From NCBI GenBank assembly GCA_958348225.1, contig CATVYG010000008.1:1-64000 (forward strand): a stretch of DNA of 64,000 nucleotides, read 5' to 3'. Position 1 is the first letter of the stretch. Each line of letters starts with the position of its first letter. Below, in pieces: positions 54,154 through 63,605 of this stretch. The DNA is from an uncultured Collinsella sp. (GTDB taxonomy: Bacteria; Actinomycetota; Coriobacteriia; Coriobacteriales; Coriobacteriaceae). Below the pieces are notes generated by a model that was given only the letters and a program-made list of their open reading frames with translations, was not told the DNA's origin and did no database searches. A program made the position numbers and the translations under genes.

Positions 54154-55119
54154 ATGCCGGGTAAAAGCCTAGAGAACATGCACGTAGCGGTCTTGGCGGG
54201 TGGTCATTCCGCTGAGCGCGAGATCTCGCTCAATTCGGGAAAGAACGTTGTGACGGCACTGAAGGAGGCCGGCTACACCTCGGTGGAGCTGCTCGACACG
54301 GCCGCTGATGACTTTATGGTAACCATGGCGACTGGCGGTTTCGATGTGGCGTTTATCGCCATGCACGGCGCCGGCGGTGAGGATGGCGCCATGCAGGGTG
54401 CCATGGAGACCCTTGGTATCCCCTACACGGCCTCGGGCGTGCTTGCCAGCGCCTGCGGTGCCGACAAGGAGGTCTCTAAGCTCCTGTACGCCAAGGCGGG
54501 CATTCCCATTGCCCCCGGCCTCGCGCTCGAGGTGGGCGATGAAGTCGATATCGATCATATCGTCGAGGTTTGTGGCGAGCGCTGCTTTGTGAAGCCGGCC
54601 GTCAACGGTTCCAGCTATGGCATTTCCCTGGTCCATGAGCCCTCCGAGCTGCCCGCGGCAATCGCCAAGGCGTTTGAGTACGGCGACAAAGTGCTGGTCG
54701 AGAAGTGCATCGAGGGTACCGAGATCACCGTCGGCGTGTACGGCGAGGACGACGTGCGCGCTCTGCCGATTGTCGAGATTCGTAAGCCCAAGGACTGCGA
54801 GTTCTACGATCTGGACGTGAAGTATGTCGACCCTACGGACATCCATCGCATTCCGGCGCAGATTTCACCCGAGAATTACACTCGCGCTCAGGAGCTTGCC
54901 TGCGCTGCTCACAAGGCCCTCGGTTGCCTGGGTATCTCACGCAGCGACTTTATTGTGAGTGAGGACGGCCCCGTCATCCTCGAGACCAATACCATTCCCG
55001 GCATGACCGATACGTCGCTGTATCCGGATGAGATCCGCCACACCGACGACATGACGTTCCCGCAGGTCTGTGACAGCCTGATCCGTATGGGCCTTCGTCG
55101 AGCGGGCATTGCATGCTAA
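54154..55119 (+). CDS. ddl: D-alanine-D-alanine ligase
   Basis: Ddl makes the D-Ala-D-Ala dipeptide for cell wall. The 321-residue ATP-grasp protein has AGGHSAEREISLNSGKNV, GAGGEDGAMQGAMETLGIPYTASGV, FVKPAVNGSSYGIS and GPVILETNTIPGMT. It has a plausible TACAAT -10 element upstream at about 54109-54114. It overlaps the exonuclease-helicase gene by 7 bp. Confidence 0.96.
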   Translation: MPGKSLENMHVAVLAGGHSAEREISLNSGKNVVTALKEAGYTSVELLDTAADDFMVTMATGGFDVAFIAMHGAGGEDGAMQGAMETLGIPYTASGVLASACGADKEVSKLLYAKAGIPIAPGLALEVGDEVDIDHIVEVCGERCFVKPAVNGSSYGISLVHEPSELPAAIAKAFEYGDKVLVEKCIEGTEITVGVYGEDDVRALPIVEIRKPKDCEFYDLDVKYVDPTDIHRIPAQISPENYTRAQELACAAHKALGCLGISRSDFIVSEDGPVILETNTIPGMTDTSLYPDEIRHTDDMTFPQVCDSLIRMGLRRAGIAC

Positions 55120-58007
55120 TCGAGGACGCGGTTTCGTCAGGAACGCCGCAGTTTGTCATCGACTCCTATGCCACGCTTGCCGAGCGCGCCAAAACACAGT
55201 CCTTCGGCCTTATCGAGGAAGATGTGATCGTCCTCGATACCGAGACCACGGGTCTTTCGGTGCAGGACAATGAGCTGATCGAGATCTCGGCGGCCCGCCT
55301 TTCGGGCCGCGAGGTCGTCGACCGCTTCGATACCTTCGTGCATCCCAAACAGCTGATTCCCGCCGAGATTACCGAGCTCACGAGCATTACAAATGCCGAT
55401 GTGGCAGATGCCCCGTCGGCCGTTGAGGCCGTGGCCGCTCTCGCCGATTTTGTCGGTGGTTGCCCGGTGATCGCACATAACGCCACGTTCGATCGCTCAT
55501 TTATCGAGTCGGTCAAAGGCGGCGTCAACGTGAGCGATATTTGGATCGATTCGCTGGCGCTGTCGCGCATCGCGCTTCCGCGCCTGGCCTCGCACAAGCT
55601 GTCTTTTATGGCCGATCTGTTTGGCTGTGACTCGGTATCACACCGTGCCAATGCCGACGTCGACGCCCTGTGTGGTGTATGGCGCGTGTTGCTCGTGGCG
55701 CTCACCGACTTGCCCCAGGGCCTCATGGCGCGCCTAGCCGACATGCATCCGGATGTGCCTTGGTCCTATCGTCCTATCTTCTCATTCTTGGCAGGGCAGA
55801 ACCCTGGTTCTATCTTCTCTCTCAGCGCCGCTCGTACTGACGTTCTCAAGGCCGATCACGCCGACGATCGGGTGGACGCCGACGAACTGCCGGTCCTCAA
55901 GATGCCGAGTCGTGAGGAGATTGAGGCAGACTATGCGCCAGGTGGCCTGGTCAATCGCATGTATCCCACTTACGAGCCGCGTGATGAGCAGATCGCGATG
56001 GCGCTCGAGGTCCGCGATGCGCTGGTCACGGGCACTCATCGTGTAATTGAGGCGGGCACAGGCGTCGGCAAATCGATGGCCTATCTGGTGCCTTTTGCCG
56101 AGGCGGCACGCCGTAACAACATCACGGTTGGTATTGCGACCAAATCGAACAATCTTGCAGACCAGCTCATGTACCATGAGCTGCCAAAACTTGCCGAGCA
56201 ACTGGACGGTGGTCTGTCATTTTGCGCTCTCAAGGGGTATGACCACTATCCGTGCCTGCGCAAGCTTGAGCGCATGAGCCGAGGCCAGGTCGAGATTACC
56301 ACCAAGCGCGATCCGGCGGACACGCTCACGGCGGTCGCGGTCATTATGGCGTACGTCTGCCAATCAGCCGATGGCGACCTCGACTCGCTTGGCATTCGGT
56401 GGCGCAGCGTCAACCGCCCCGACTTTACGACGGCCTCGCGCGAGTGTGCTCGCCGCCTCTGCCCGTTTTTCCCTGATAAATGTTTGGTCCACGGCGCTCG
56501 CCGTCGTGCGGCGCATGCCGATGTGGTGGTCACCAACCATTCCCTGCTGTTCCGCAATGTTGCGGCCGAGGGCAGGATTTTGCCTCCGATTCGTCATTGG
56601 GTAATCGACGAGGCTCATTCTATCGAGCGCGAGGCGCGCCGTCAGTGGGCGCGCGTGGTGTCGGCGGACGAATCACGCGTTCTGTTTGAGCGCCTGGGTG
56701 GCTCGAGCACCGGTGCGCTAAGCCAGGTCTCCCGTGATTTGGCAACCTCCGAGGGCTCTACGCTCTATTTGGGCCTTACTGCCAAGGCGACGTCGACGGT
56801 TGCGCGCGCGAGCATGGCAATCGCCGACGTGTTCGATGGCGTTCGCGAGCTCGGCAGCCGTGCCCGTGGGGGTTATGACAATGCCAATCTATGGATTGGC
56901 CCCGAGCTGCGCGAATCTGACGACTGGCATGATTTCTTACAGTCGGCCTACACTGCCATCGACGCATTGGAACAAGCTGACAAGAGCGTCGACGCGCTGG
57001 TGCAAGCCGTCGCCGCCGACAAGCCCGAGGTTGTTGTCGACCTGGGCGATATTTCGCGCCGCCTGCACGAGCTGGCCGAGAACCTCAAGCTCATCATTGA
57101 TGGCACCGATGAACACTACGTGTATTCGCTGCAAGTCAATCGCAGGCTGCGTGCCGGCGGAGAGTCAATGACCGCAGAGCGCATCGACATTGGCGAGGCC
57201 TTGGCAACCGAGTGGCTGCCCGAGGTTCACACGGCTATCTTTGCCTCGGCGACCATGACGGTGTCCAAAAGCTTTGAACACTTTAACCACGCGGTCGGTC
57301 TCGATCGCATCGGTGCTTCAACATCCTCATCGTTGCACTTGGACTCGAGCTACGACTTCGATTCGAACATGGCTGTAGTCGTTGCGGGCGATATCCCCGA
57401 TCCGCGCGATCGCGAGAGCTATCTTACGGCGCTCGAGCGCGTGCTGGTCGACGCCCATCTTGCCATGGGCGGATCGGTGCTCACACTGTTCACCAATCGG
57501 CGCGACATGGAAGACCTGTACGCCCGCGTTGAGCCCAAGATGGCCCGTGCGGGTCTGGAGCTCAACTGCCAGCAGCGCAACTCATCTCCTCGTCGCCTGC
57601 GCGACCGGTTTATCAACGAGCCGACCTCGTCGCTTTTTGCGCTTAAGGCCTTCTGGGAGGGGTTTGACGCCAGCGGCGAGACGCTGCGTTGCGTCATCAT
57701 TCCCAAGCTGCCGTTCTCGAGCCCCACGGACCCGCTCTCGTGCGAGCGCAACCTGCGCGAAGACCGCGCTTGGGCGCGCTATTCGCTGCCCGAGGCGGTG
57801 CTCGAGGTTAAGCAGGCGGCCGGCCGCCTTATCCGCTCGTCGACCGATTGCGGCGTGCTGATTCTGGCCGACCCGCGCCTGGTGACGAAGGGCTACGGAA
57901 AGAAGTTCTTAACGTCGCTGCCCACGAGCTCCTACCAGCGCATCGAATCGGCGCAGATCGGTCACTATCTGCAACTGTGGCGCGCACGTCACGAGCGGCG
58001 GCGCTAA
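55113..58007 (+). CDS. dinG: DnaQ exonuclease-DinG helicase fusion
   Basis: A 964-residue protein. Residues 35-210 form a DEDDh exonuclease with VLDTETTGL, HNATFDRSFIE and the His/Asp of HRANADVDAL, so all catalytic residues are present. Residues 280-960 form an XPD-like helicase: Walker A EAGTGVGKS, four Cys that could bind an iron-sulfur cluster (YPCLRKL, RECARRLCPFFPDKC), DEAH box DEAHSIER and the C-terminal VKQAAGRLIRS. Similar fusions in Bacillota act mainly as exonucleases. It ends overlapping a convergent WYL gene by 4 bp. Confidence 0.92.
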   Translation: MLIEDAVSSGTPQFVIDSYATLAERAKTQSFGLIEEDVIVLDTETTGLSVQDNELIEISAARLSGREVVDRFDTFVHPKQLIPAEITELTSITNADVADAPSAVEAVAALADFVGGCPVIAHNATFDRSFIESVKGGVNVSDIWIDSLALSRIALPRLASHKLSFMADLFGCDSVSHRANADVDALCGVWRVLLVALTDLPQGLMARLADMHPDVPWSYRPIFSFLAGQNPGSIFSLSAARTDVLKADHADDRVDADELPVLKMPSREEIEADYAPGGLVNRMYPTYEPRDEQIAMALEVRDALVTGTHRVIEAGTGVGKSMAYLVPFAEAARRNNITVGIATKSNNLADQLMYHELPKLAEQLDGGLSFCALKGYDHYPCLRKLERMSRGQVEITTKRDPADTLTAVAVIMAYVCQSADGDLDSLGIRWRSVNRPDFTTASRECARRLCPFFPDKCLVHGARRRAAHADVVVTNHSLLFRNVAAEGRILPPIRHWVIDEAHSIEREARRQWARVVSADESRVLFERLGGSSTGALSQVSRDLATSEGSTLYLGLTAKATSTVARASMAIADVFDGVRELGSRARGGYDNANLWIGPELRESDDWHDFLQSAYTAIDALEQADKSVDALVQAVAADKPEVVVDLGDISRRLHELAENLKLIIDGTDEHYVYSLQVNRRLRAGGESMTAERIDIGEALATEWLPEVHTAIFASATMTVSKSFEHFNHAVGLDRIGASTSSSLHLDSSYDFDSNMAVVVAGDIPDPRDRESYLTALERVLVDAHLAMGGSVLTLFTNRRDMEDLYARVEPKMARAGLELNCQQRNSSPRRLRDRFINEPTSSLFALKAFWEGFDASGETLRCVIIPKLPFSSPTDPLSCERNLREDRAWARYSLPEAVLEVKQAAGRLIRSSTDCGVLILADPRLVTKGYGKKFLTSLPTSSYQRIESAQIGHYLQLWRARHERRR

Positions 58008-58921
58008 AGCGGACAGACGAGGGTTTTTGCCATATCGCACAGACGCTTTGACAGGGCGGGGTCATCCAAGATGCGGATGGCTCCGCCCGCTGCGATTACC
58101 TGGCTCAGTAGCCAACGCTCGGAGCCGTAATGCACGGTTACCGTTGCCATGTCTGCCCCGCTGCGCTCGATTAGGGTGATGCCGGCCCAGTCCAGATGCT
58201 CCGCCATATCGAATGGCATCAAGAGCTTTGCGCTACGCTGCGTCCGGGCAAGGGAATCGTGGAGGGATGCGACGCCCGGTGTGTGAGGCACGACGGAGTC
58301 TTCCGTCAAGGTGAGTCCCTCGATTTTATCCATGCGATAGGTGCGCTGCTCATCGACCGCGATGTCCCAGGCAATCAGGTATGTTTGGTCGCCGTTTGCC
58401 GTAATGCGCAAGGGGTCGACCAGACGCTCGCGTGGCCGCGCATCGTCCATCGAGCGATACGAGATGCGGCAACGAACACCGTCCTGAATGGCGCAGCTCA
58501 GCTGCTGCCAGTGCGACCCGTGGTTGACGGTGTCAAAGACGCGCTGGTTATAGCCGAGCTCTTCGGGCAGAAGGGCATGTCGAATCCGAGCTGCCGTCTG
58601 CGGCTCGATCCCCAACGATTCAAGTTCATGGTTGAGCACGGCGCCCTCGGCGGCACTCAGGCGCAACGGTAGCACGCGCCCGGCGTCACCAGTGAGGGCC
58701 ACGCGCTCGCCGCGGCATTCGCAGATGATGCGCGCGCCCGATTCTCGGTCCGCGAGCGTCGAGACGATCTCGAGAATCTCGTCGAGCGATACTCCCGTGA
58801 TGTCAAAGCGGCCGCAAATTTCGGTTCGTGTCATGCCGCTCTCGCCGGCGGCGTAGAGGGCCTCCATGATGTCGATGGCGCGCGAGAGTCTCTGCTCGCT
58901 GGTGAGTTTACGCACGGGCAT
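58004..58921 (-). CDS. WYL-domain transcriptional regulator (PafC-like)
   Basis: A 305-residue protein with an N-terminal HTH-like part (RAIDIMEALYAAGESGMTRTEICGRF), a WYL domain (CRISYRSMDDARPRERLVDPLRI, QTYLIAWD) and the WYL C-terminal extension. With the gene just upstream it matches the PafB-PafC pair that activates DNA-damage genes in actinobacteria. The two overlap by 14 bp. The start has GAAAGGA 12 bases upstream. Confidence 0.85.
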   Translation of the reverse strand: MPVRKLTSEQRLSRAIDIMEALYAAGESGMTRTEICGRFDITGVSLDEILEIVSTLADRESGARIICECRGERVALTGDAGRVLPLRLSAAEGAVLNHELESLGIEPQTAARIRHALLPEELGYNQRVFDTVNHGSHWQQLSCAIQDGVRCRISYRSMDDARPRERLVDPLRITANGDQTYLIAWDIAVDEQRTYRMDKIEGLTLTEDSVVPHTPGVASLHDSLARTQRSAKLLMPFDMAEHLDWAGITLIERSGADMATVTVHYGSERWLLSQVIAAGGAIRILDDPALSKRLCDMAKTLVCPL

Positions 58922-59930
58922 GCTCGTGCACCGTCCTTTCAATGAGGTGGTTCCACGCCTGCTTGAGCGATTTGGGGGCCATGGGCCTCATGCCGTCCAT
59001 GGCGTGGGCCATGCAAAATGAGGCGGCGGCTTCAAGGTCGCGCACGTCAACGGTCCAGATCCATCCCGCATCGGTGTGTGCGAGCTCACCTCGCCCGCGC
59101 GTGAGGCCGTTGATCATATCGATCTGCGTCTGAGGGGCGAACGAGAACGTGGCTGCAACGGGCGGTCGGTCGGCGAAATCGAATTCAAAGAACAGATAGT
59201 CGTTGAGATTGAAGTCCGCAGGGATGGCGTAGGCCTTCGAAGGACGCCAAGCGCGAACGATACGGTCGCAGCGGAATGTCCTGATGTCGTCGGTGACATT
59301 GTCGAGGCCGCAGAAGTACGCCACGCCCTCGCGTTCGAACATGCCGTAGACACAGACGGTACGTTCTTTCTGCTCGCCGCGTCCGTTCTGATATAAAAAT
59401 CGCAGCGCGCATCGCTCGGCAAAGGCGCTCCATACCGCATCGACGGTGGGAGAGCGGCGGATCGGTACTTCGTCCACCGCCGACATGCCGGTGAGGTAGG
59501 CAATTTTGGAGCGAATATCGGCAAGCGGCGCGGCAAAGGTGGAAGAGCCGGCCGCTAGCGTCTGGTCGATGGCGTTGAGTAGGATGTCGGCGTCGTCTGC
59601 GGTGATGAGGCCGCCTGCAGCAAACGTGTGCTCGCGGTCGATTGTCCACGAGCTTTCCTCGGTCTCCTGCGCACCGGCGGGGCGAACCTCCTTGATTAAG
59701 ATGCCACGCTCGAGCAGTTTGTCACGATCGCGCCGAAACTTGCGCTTATCCGAGTCGATGTTGCCCGAGCCATATCCTAGGTCAGAATCCAAGACAATCT
59801 GCTCGGTCGTCAGCGGTTCGGGGGAGCTGTTGAGCACAAAGAAAAGGTTGAGGATGCGCTGAGCCGTTTTATCGAAACTGGGCTCCGAACTTCCCTTTTT
59901 AATTGTCGCGGTCGCGTCGCTTGCCGTCAT
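58908..59930 (-). CDS. WYL-domain transcriptional regulator (PafB-like)
   Basis: A 340-residue protein with a winged HTH (about residues 19-80, TAQRILNLFFVLNSSPEPLT), a WYL domain (CALRFLYQNGRGEQKERTV, VAYFCGLDN, IRTFRCDRI) and a C-terminal WCX-like part. GAGGA lies before the ATG. It is the first gene of the pair and lacks the classic WYL triplet in exact form. The ligand is unknown; single-stranded DNA is proposed for the family. Confidence 0.87.
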   Translation of the reverse strand: MTASDATATIKKGSSEPSFDKTAQRILNLFFVLNSSPEPLTTEQIVLDSDLGYGSGNIDSDKRKFRRDRDKLLERGILIKEVRPAGAQETEESSWTIDREHTFAAGGLITADDADILLNAIDQTLAAGSSTFAAPLADIRSKIAYLTGMSAVDEVPIRRSPTVDAVWSAFAERCALRFLYQNGRGEQKERTVCVYGMFEREGVAYFCGLDNVTDDIRTFRCDRIVRAWRPSKAYAIPADFNLNDYLFFEFDFADRPPVAATFSFAPQTQIDMINGLTRGRGELAHTDAGWIWTVDVRDLEAAASFCMAHAMDGMRPMAPKSLKQAWNHLIERTVHEHARA

Positions 59931-60128
59931 AGAGTCCTCGCATAAGAAGGTAGTTTGCTGCCATGATTTTAGTCCGATATGGAGATTAGGCTATATCCTT
60001 GTCCGCTCGGGGCGTTAAGATGGCCCGAATTCGGTCGTTTGCGCTCGCTCGGGGTATACTTTCGACTATATACGGTTCTAATGTGCATGCATTGGGCCTA
60101 TTTGTCGGATTATGGATGTGGAGCGCAC

Positions 60129-63100
60129 ATGGCGAACACCCAGAACTATATTAACCACCTGCTGCAGAACACCGGCATTACGCCGGCATGCAGCGAAGAA
60201 GAGCGCTTGGCTGCCGAGGATATCGCTCAGATCTTCCGCAACCACGGCTTTGATCCCGAGGTTCAGGAGTTCAATGCCCCGGCGCCCAGTAGGTTGGCAT
60301 TTGCCGTTACCGGTATTCTTGCGTTTGCCGGCGCCCTGTTGATGGGCATCGGCGGTGGTATCGGCTTGGTCGGCACCTTGCTGGCAATCGTCGGCGCCGT
60401 TCTTTACGTGCTCGAGCGCACGGGCCACCCCGTGGTTTCGCGCCTGGGCAAGACGGGCGTGAGCCAAAATGTCATCGCCTACCACAAGGCCTCGGGCCCG
60501 CTCGCGTCTCCGCGCAACCGCCCGGTGGTCGTTGTCGCACACTACGACTCTCCCCGTGCTGAGCTGCTCGCCCGCGAGCCCTATGCTTCGTATCGTGCGC
60601 TCATCGCCAAGCTGTTGCCCGTTGCCACGGTTGCCCCTGCTGCCGTTGCCATCCTGCGTATCCTGCCGCTCCCCGGCGCGCTCAAGGTTCTGCTGTGGAT
60701 TGTCGCGATCCTCGCTTCCCTCGTTGCACTTGCCAACGCGGCAAACATCATCTCTAACCGCCACATTCTTCCCTATACGTCCGGCGCGGTGTGCAACAAG
60801 TCTTCTGTCGCCGCTATGCTCGGCGTTATGAACAACGTTGCTCCCTTCCAGGGCGAGAACGAGTTTCCCGACGATGTTCCGTTCGATACCTATTTTGGGG
60901 AGCAGAAACGTCGTGCCGAGGAAATGGCGCGCGCGGCGGCGGAGTATGCCGCGGCCCAGCAGCAAAACGACTACGGCAACACCATCGAGTACGAAGAGCC
61001 TACCTACGCCGAGGACGAGTTCGGTCAGCCGATTGCTCCCGACGCTCAAACCGAGCCCGAACAGGGCGAGGCTTTTGACGAGCAGATCGAGGGCTTTGAG
61101 GGTGCGTCTGCCGACGAGACGCTGATTGGCGCCATCGTGCCCGAGGATCAGAATCAGGCTGTCCAGGCCGAAGAGTTCAATGACGAGGTTCCCGCTGCTG
61201 AGCCGGCGGAGGAGCCTGCCGCGGCCGAGCCCGAGCCCAAGCTCTATCGCAACGCCGCCGGCAACATCCGCTTTGGTTCGGATGCCATCCGTGCGCTCGG
61301 AATGCTTCCCGAGTCCTGCACGCTCGATTACGAGGAGGGCGAGGAGCCGACGTTTGAGCCCGAGCCTGCGCCCGTTGTCACTGCGGATGATGAGTCTGCC
61401 GCGGTTACCGTTGCCGAGCCCGAGGCGGTGTCTGCGATCGATCCCGCGGCAGGACTGGACATTTTGGCTCCCGCCGCGCCGGCGCAAGACGTTGCGGACG
61501 AGTCTGACGACGATTACGTTGAACAGCCGGGGCGCGTGTCTTACGAGAGCGATACTGATTTCTCGGCCGAGATTCCCGCGGCAACGCCCCATGCCGATAT
61601 TGCATCCGCGTTCTCTTCGATTGGCGCCAGCGCTTCCAGCTTCTTTAAGGGTGCGCTTGCAAAGGGCAGGAAATTTGTCGACGATTTCGAGGAGAAGCGC
61701 GCTGCCGCACGCGAGGCTGCCGAGCAGGAGGCTATCGCTCAGCAGCAGGCAGCCGAGGCGGCACGTGAGCGCGCGGCGCAAGAGTTCGAGCAGAACGAGG
61801 CTATGCAGTCCGGGCCCGTCGACGCTGCCGAAGCTACGACGTCCTTTGAGTCCCAGCAACCGACGTCAGCGGATGTTGTTGAGGCAACAACGTCTTTCGA
61901 GGCTCAGCAGCACGTCGATAGCACCATGTCGTTTGATGCCGCGCAGTTCGATTCCACGATAACGTTTGAAAAGCAAGGCACCGCAATTGCCGAGCCCCTT
62001 CCTGTTTCCGATGAGCAGGGCGACGCGGCAGACGATGACGAGCCCATTGATGCTGCCGAAATCCAAGATGCCGCCGAGGACGAGTCCGTCGAGGCCAACT
62101 CTGACGAAGAGCAATACGCGGCAGCCGATCAAGGTGATTCGACCGAGGTCGAGCAGGAGGAAGTGCCTGCGGTTTCCGAGACTCCCGAGACGGATGAGTC
62201 GAGGCCTTACTCCACGCAGATTTTCACCATGCCGACCCCGAGTGGTTCCGGTGCCACGGTTGCCAATGTCGCTCCCACCCAGGACGAAACGGTCGATTCC
62301 CTTATGGCCCAGATTTCCTCCCAGGCATCGCCGCGTCCGCAGATGAATGTTCCCGATCCGGCGTCGGCACCGTCGCCTGCACCTTCCTCGTCTCCGCTGG
62401 CTTCGGTCCCCGATCCGTCGCTGCCGTCTATGAAGCAGGCAAACTTTGCGTCTCGCACGTCGCTGTTCGACCTTCCCGATCCCTCTGCCCAGGTCAACGA
62501 CCCCTTTGCTACTGCCCAGGGTCCCGAACCCACATCGGCACCCGTTGCGCCTTCTATGCCCGTTGCGTCGGGCGCGCAGCCGATCGAGACCATTTCGGCT
62601 CCCGCCCCGGCGGCACCCAAGTCTCGCAAACGCGGCCTGGGTGGCCTGTTCGGTCGTAAAAGGAAAAACGAGCAGGACAGCATGAGTGATTGGCTGGGCG
62701 TCGAAGACGATTACGATGCCAAGAAGTCCGGTCGCGGTATCGGTTCGTGGGATAACTTCGAGGACGATAACGATGGCTGGAAGGGCGGCGCTACGTCTTC
62801 CGATGGCGCTTCTTCCGAAGATATGCTCTCGGCTGTCGCCTCTATGGGCGATGATGAGCTGCTCGGTCACGATATCTGGTTTGTGGCAACGGGCGCCTCG
62901 GATTGTGATGGCGCCGGCATGAAGGCCTTCTTGGCTTCGCATCGCGATAAGCTCCGCGGCGTATTCTTCATCAATCTTGAATCCGTCGGCGCCGGTAGGC
63001 TTTCGGTGGTGACGGTCGAGGGCGAACAGCAGCTGCTCAAGGGCGATCGCCGCATCATGAACCTGGTCAGCAAGGTGTGCAAGTCGTTCCATGTCGATTG

Positions 63101-63299
63101 TGGCGCGCTCGAGATGCCCTATGCCAAGACCGATGCCTATGCCGCGCTCGAGGCGAGCCGCCGAGCCCTCACCATCGCCGGCGTGGACGGCACGCGTCTG
63201 GCTTGCGCTCGTACCGAGGACGACCTGCCCCACAATGTCAACCCGACGAACATTGCCACGGTATCCGAGGTCGTGACCGAGGTTATCCGCCGTTCGTAG
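60129..63299 (+). CDS. M28-peptidase-like membrane protein split by a ~600-residue disordered linker
   Basis: A 1056-residue protein. The N-part (1-280) has the start of an M28-type fold with SEEERLAAEDIAQIFRNHGF, two membrane hairpins (about 55-95 and 155-210) and VVVVAHYDSP (His138, Asp140). The usual GxxDN metal site reads GAVCN, so the bridging Asp is Cys and the metal site is likely broken. Residues about 280-905 are acidic, Ala/Glu/Pro-rich and repetitive. The C-part (905-1056) resumes the fold: LLGHDIWFVATGASDCDGAG, TDAYAALEASRRALTIAG, PHNVNPTNIATVSEV. The ATG has GGAG upstream. Role unknown. Confidence 0.8.
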   Translation: MANTQNYINHLLQNTGITPACSEEERLAAEDIAQIFRNHGFDPEVQEFNAPAPSRLAFAVTGILAFAGALLMGIGGGIGLVGTLLAIVGAVLYVLERTGHPVVSRLGKTGVSQNVIAYHKASGPLASPRNRPVVVVAHYDSPRAELLAREPYASYRALIAKLLPVATVAPAAVAILRILPLPGALKVLLWIVAILASLVALANAANIISNRHILPYTSGAVCNKSSVAAMLGVMNNVAPFQGENEFPDDVPFDTYFGEQKRRAEEMARAAAEYAAAQQQNDYGNTIEYEEPTYAEDEFGQPIAPDAQTEPEQGEAFDEQIEGFEGASADETLIGAIVPEDQNQAVQAEEFNDEVPAAEPAEEPAAAEPEPKLYRNAAGNIRFGSDAIRALGMLPESCTLDYEEGEEPTFEPEPAPVVTADDESAAVTVAEPEAVSAIDPAAGLDILAPAAPAQDVADESDDDYVEQPGRVSYESDTDFSAEIPAATPHADIASAFSSIGASASSFFKGALAKGRKFVDDFEEKRAAAREAAEQEAIAQQQAAEAARERAAQEFEQNEAMQSGPVDAAEATTSFESQQPTSADVVEATTSFEAQQHVDSTMSFDAAQFDSTITFEKQGTAIAEPLPVSDEQGDAADDDEPIDAAEIQDAAEDESVEANSDEEQYAAADQGDSTEVEQEEVPAVSETPETDESRPYSTQIFTMPTPSGSGATVANVAPTQDETVDSLMAQISSQASPRPQMNVPDPASAPSPAPSSSPLASVPDPSLPSMKQANFASRTSLFDLPDPSAQVNDPFATAQGPEPTSAPVAPSMPVASGAQPIETISAPAPAAPKSRKRGLGGLFGRKRKNEQDSMSDWLGVEDDYDAKKSGRGIGSWDNFEDDNDGWKGGATSSDGASSEDMLSAVASMGDDELLGHDIWFVATGASDCDGAGMKAFLASHRDKLRGVFFINLESVGAGRLSVVTVEGEQQLLKGDRRIMNLVSKVCKSFHVDCGALEMPYAKTDAYAALEASRRALTIAGVDGTRLACARTEDDLPHNVNPTNIATVSEVVTEVIRRS

Positions 63300-63320
63300 A
63301 CGGAGCTCTAAGGAGTCAAC

Positions 63321-63539
63321 GTGTTTTCGTATATTAAGCGCCATTGGCCTGTCTACGTGATTTTGACCTTGATTGCCATTGCGTTAGGATTTGGGGCTGC
63401 CTACATCGTGGGTGCAAAGGGCTCGACCCCCGCCTCCGCAATCAGCGAAGAGGTGGAGCAAGAACAGAGTACGGGTGCCGATGGGATTCCTGAGTCCGAG
63501 CAGGCAATCGTTGATGGTGGATCTTCGTCTGCAGAGTAG
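63321..63539 (+). CDS. Small single-pass membrane protein
   Basis: A 72-residue protein with one membrane segment (WPVYVILTLIAIALGFGAAY) and an acidic, Ser/Glu-rich tail. The GTG start has AAGGAG. It follows the M28-like gene by 21 bp and may form a complex with it. I do not recognise the family. Confidence 0.75.
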   Translation: MFSYIKRHWPVYVILTLIAIALGFGAAYIVGAKGSTPASAISEEVEQEQSTGADGIPESEQAIVDGGSSSAE

Positions 63540-63560
63540 ATACGGCGATTTACATGATTG

Positions 63561-63598
63561 AAAGCGGGCGAGCCAGGGGACTGGCTCGCCCGCTTTTT
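63561..63598 (+). terminator. Rho-independent terminator
   Basis: AAAGCGGGCGAGCCAG and CTGGCTCGCCCGCTTT (16 bp) pair around GGGA and end in TTTTTC. It may work on both strands between two convergent genes. Confidence 0.93.
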
Positions 63599-63605
63599 CA
63601 TCGCG

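Noticed and set aside
60078..61859. Antisense frame of almost 600 codons over the M28-like gene
   Set aside because: It mirrors a low-complexity acidic linker and shows Arg/Leu-rich nonsense, typical of a shadow frame.
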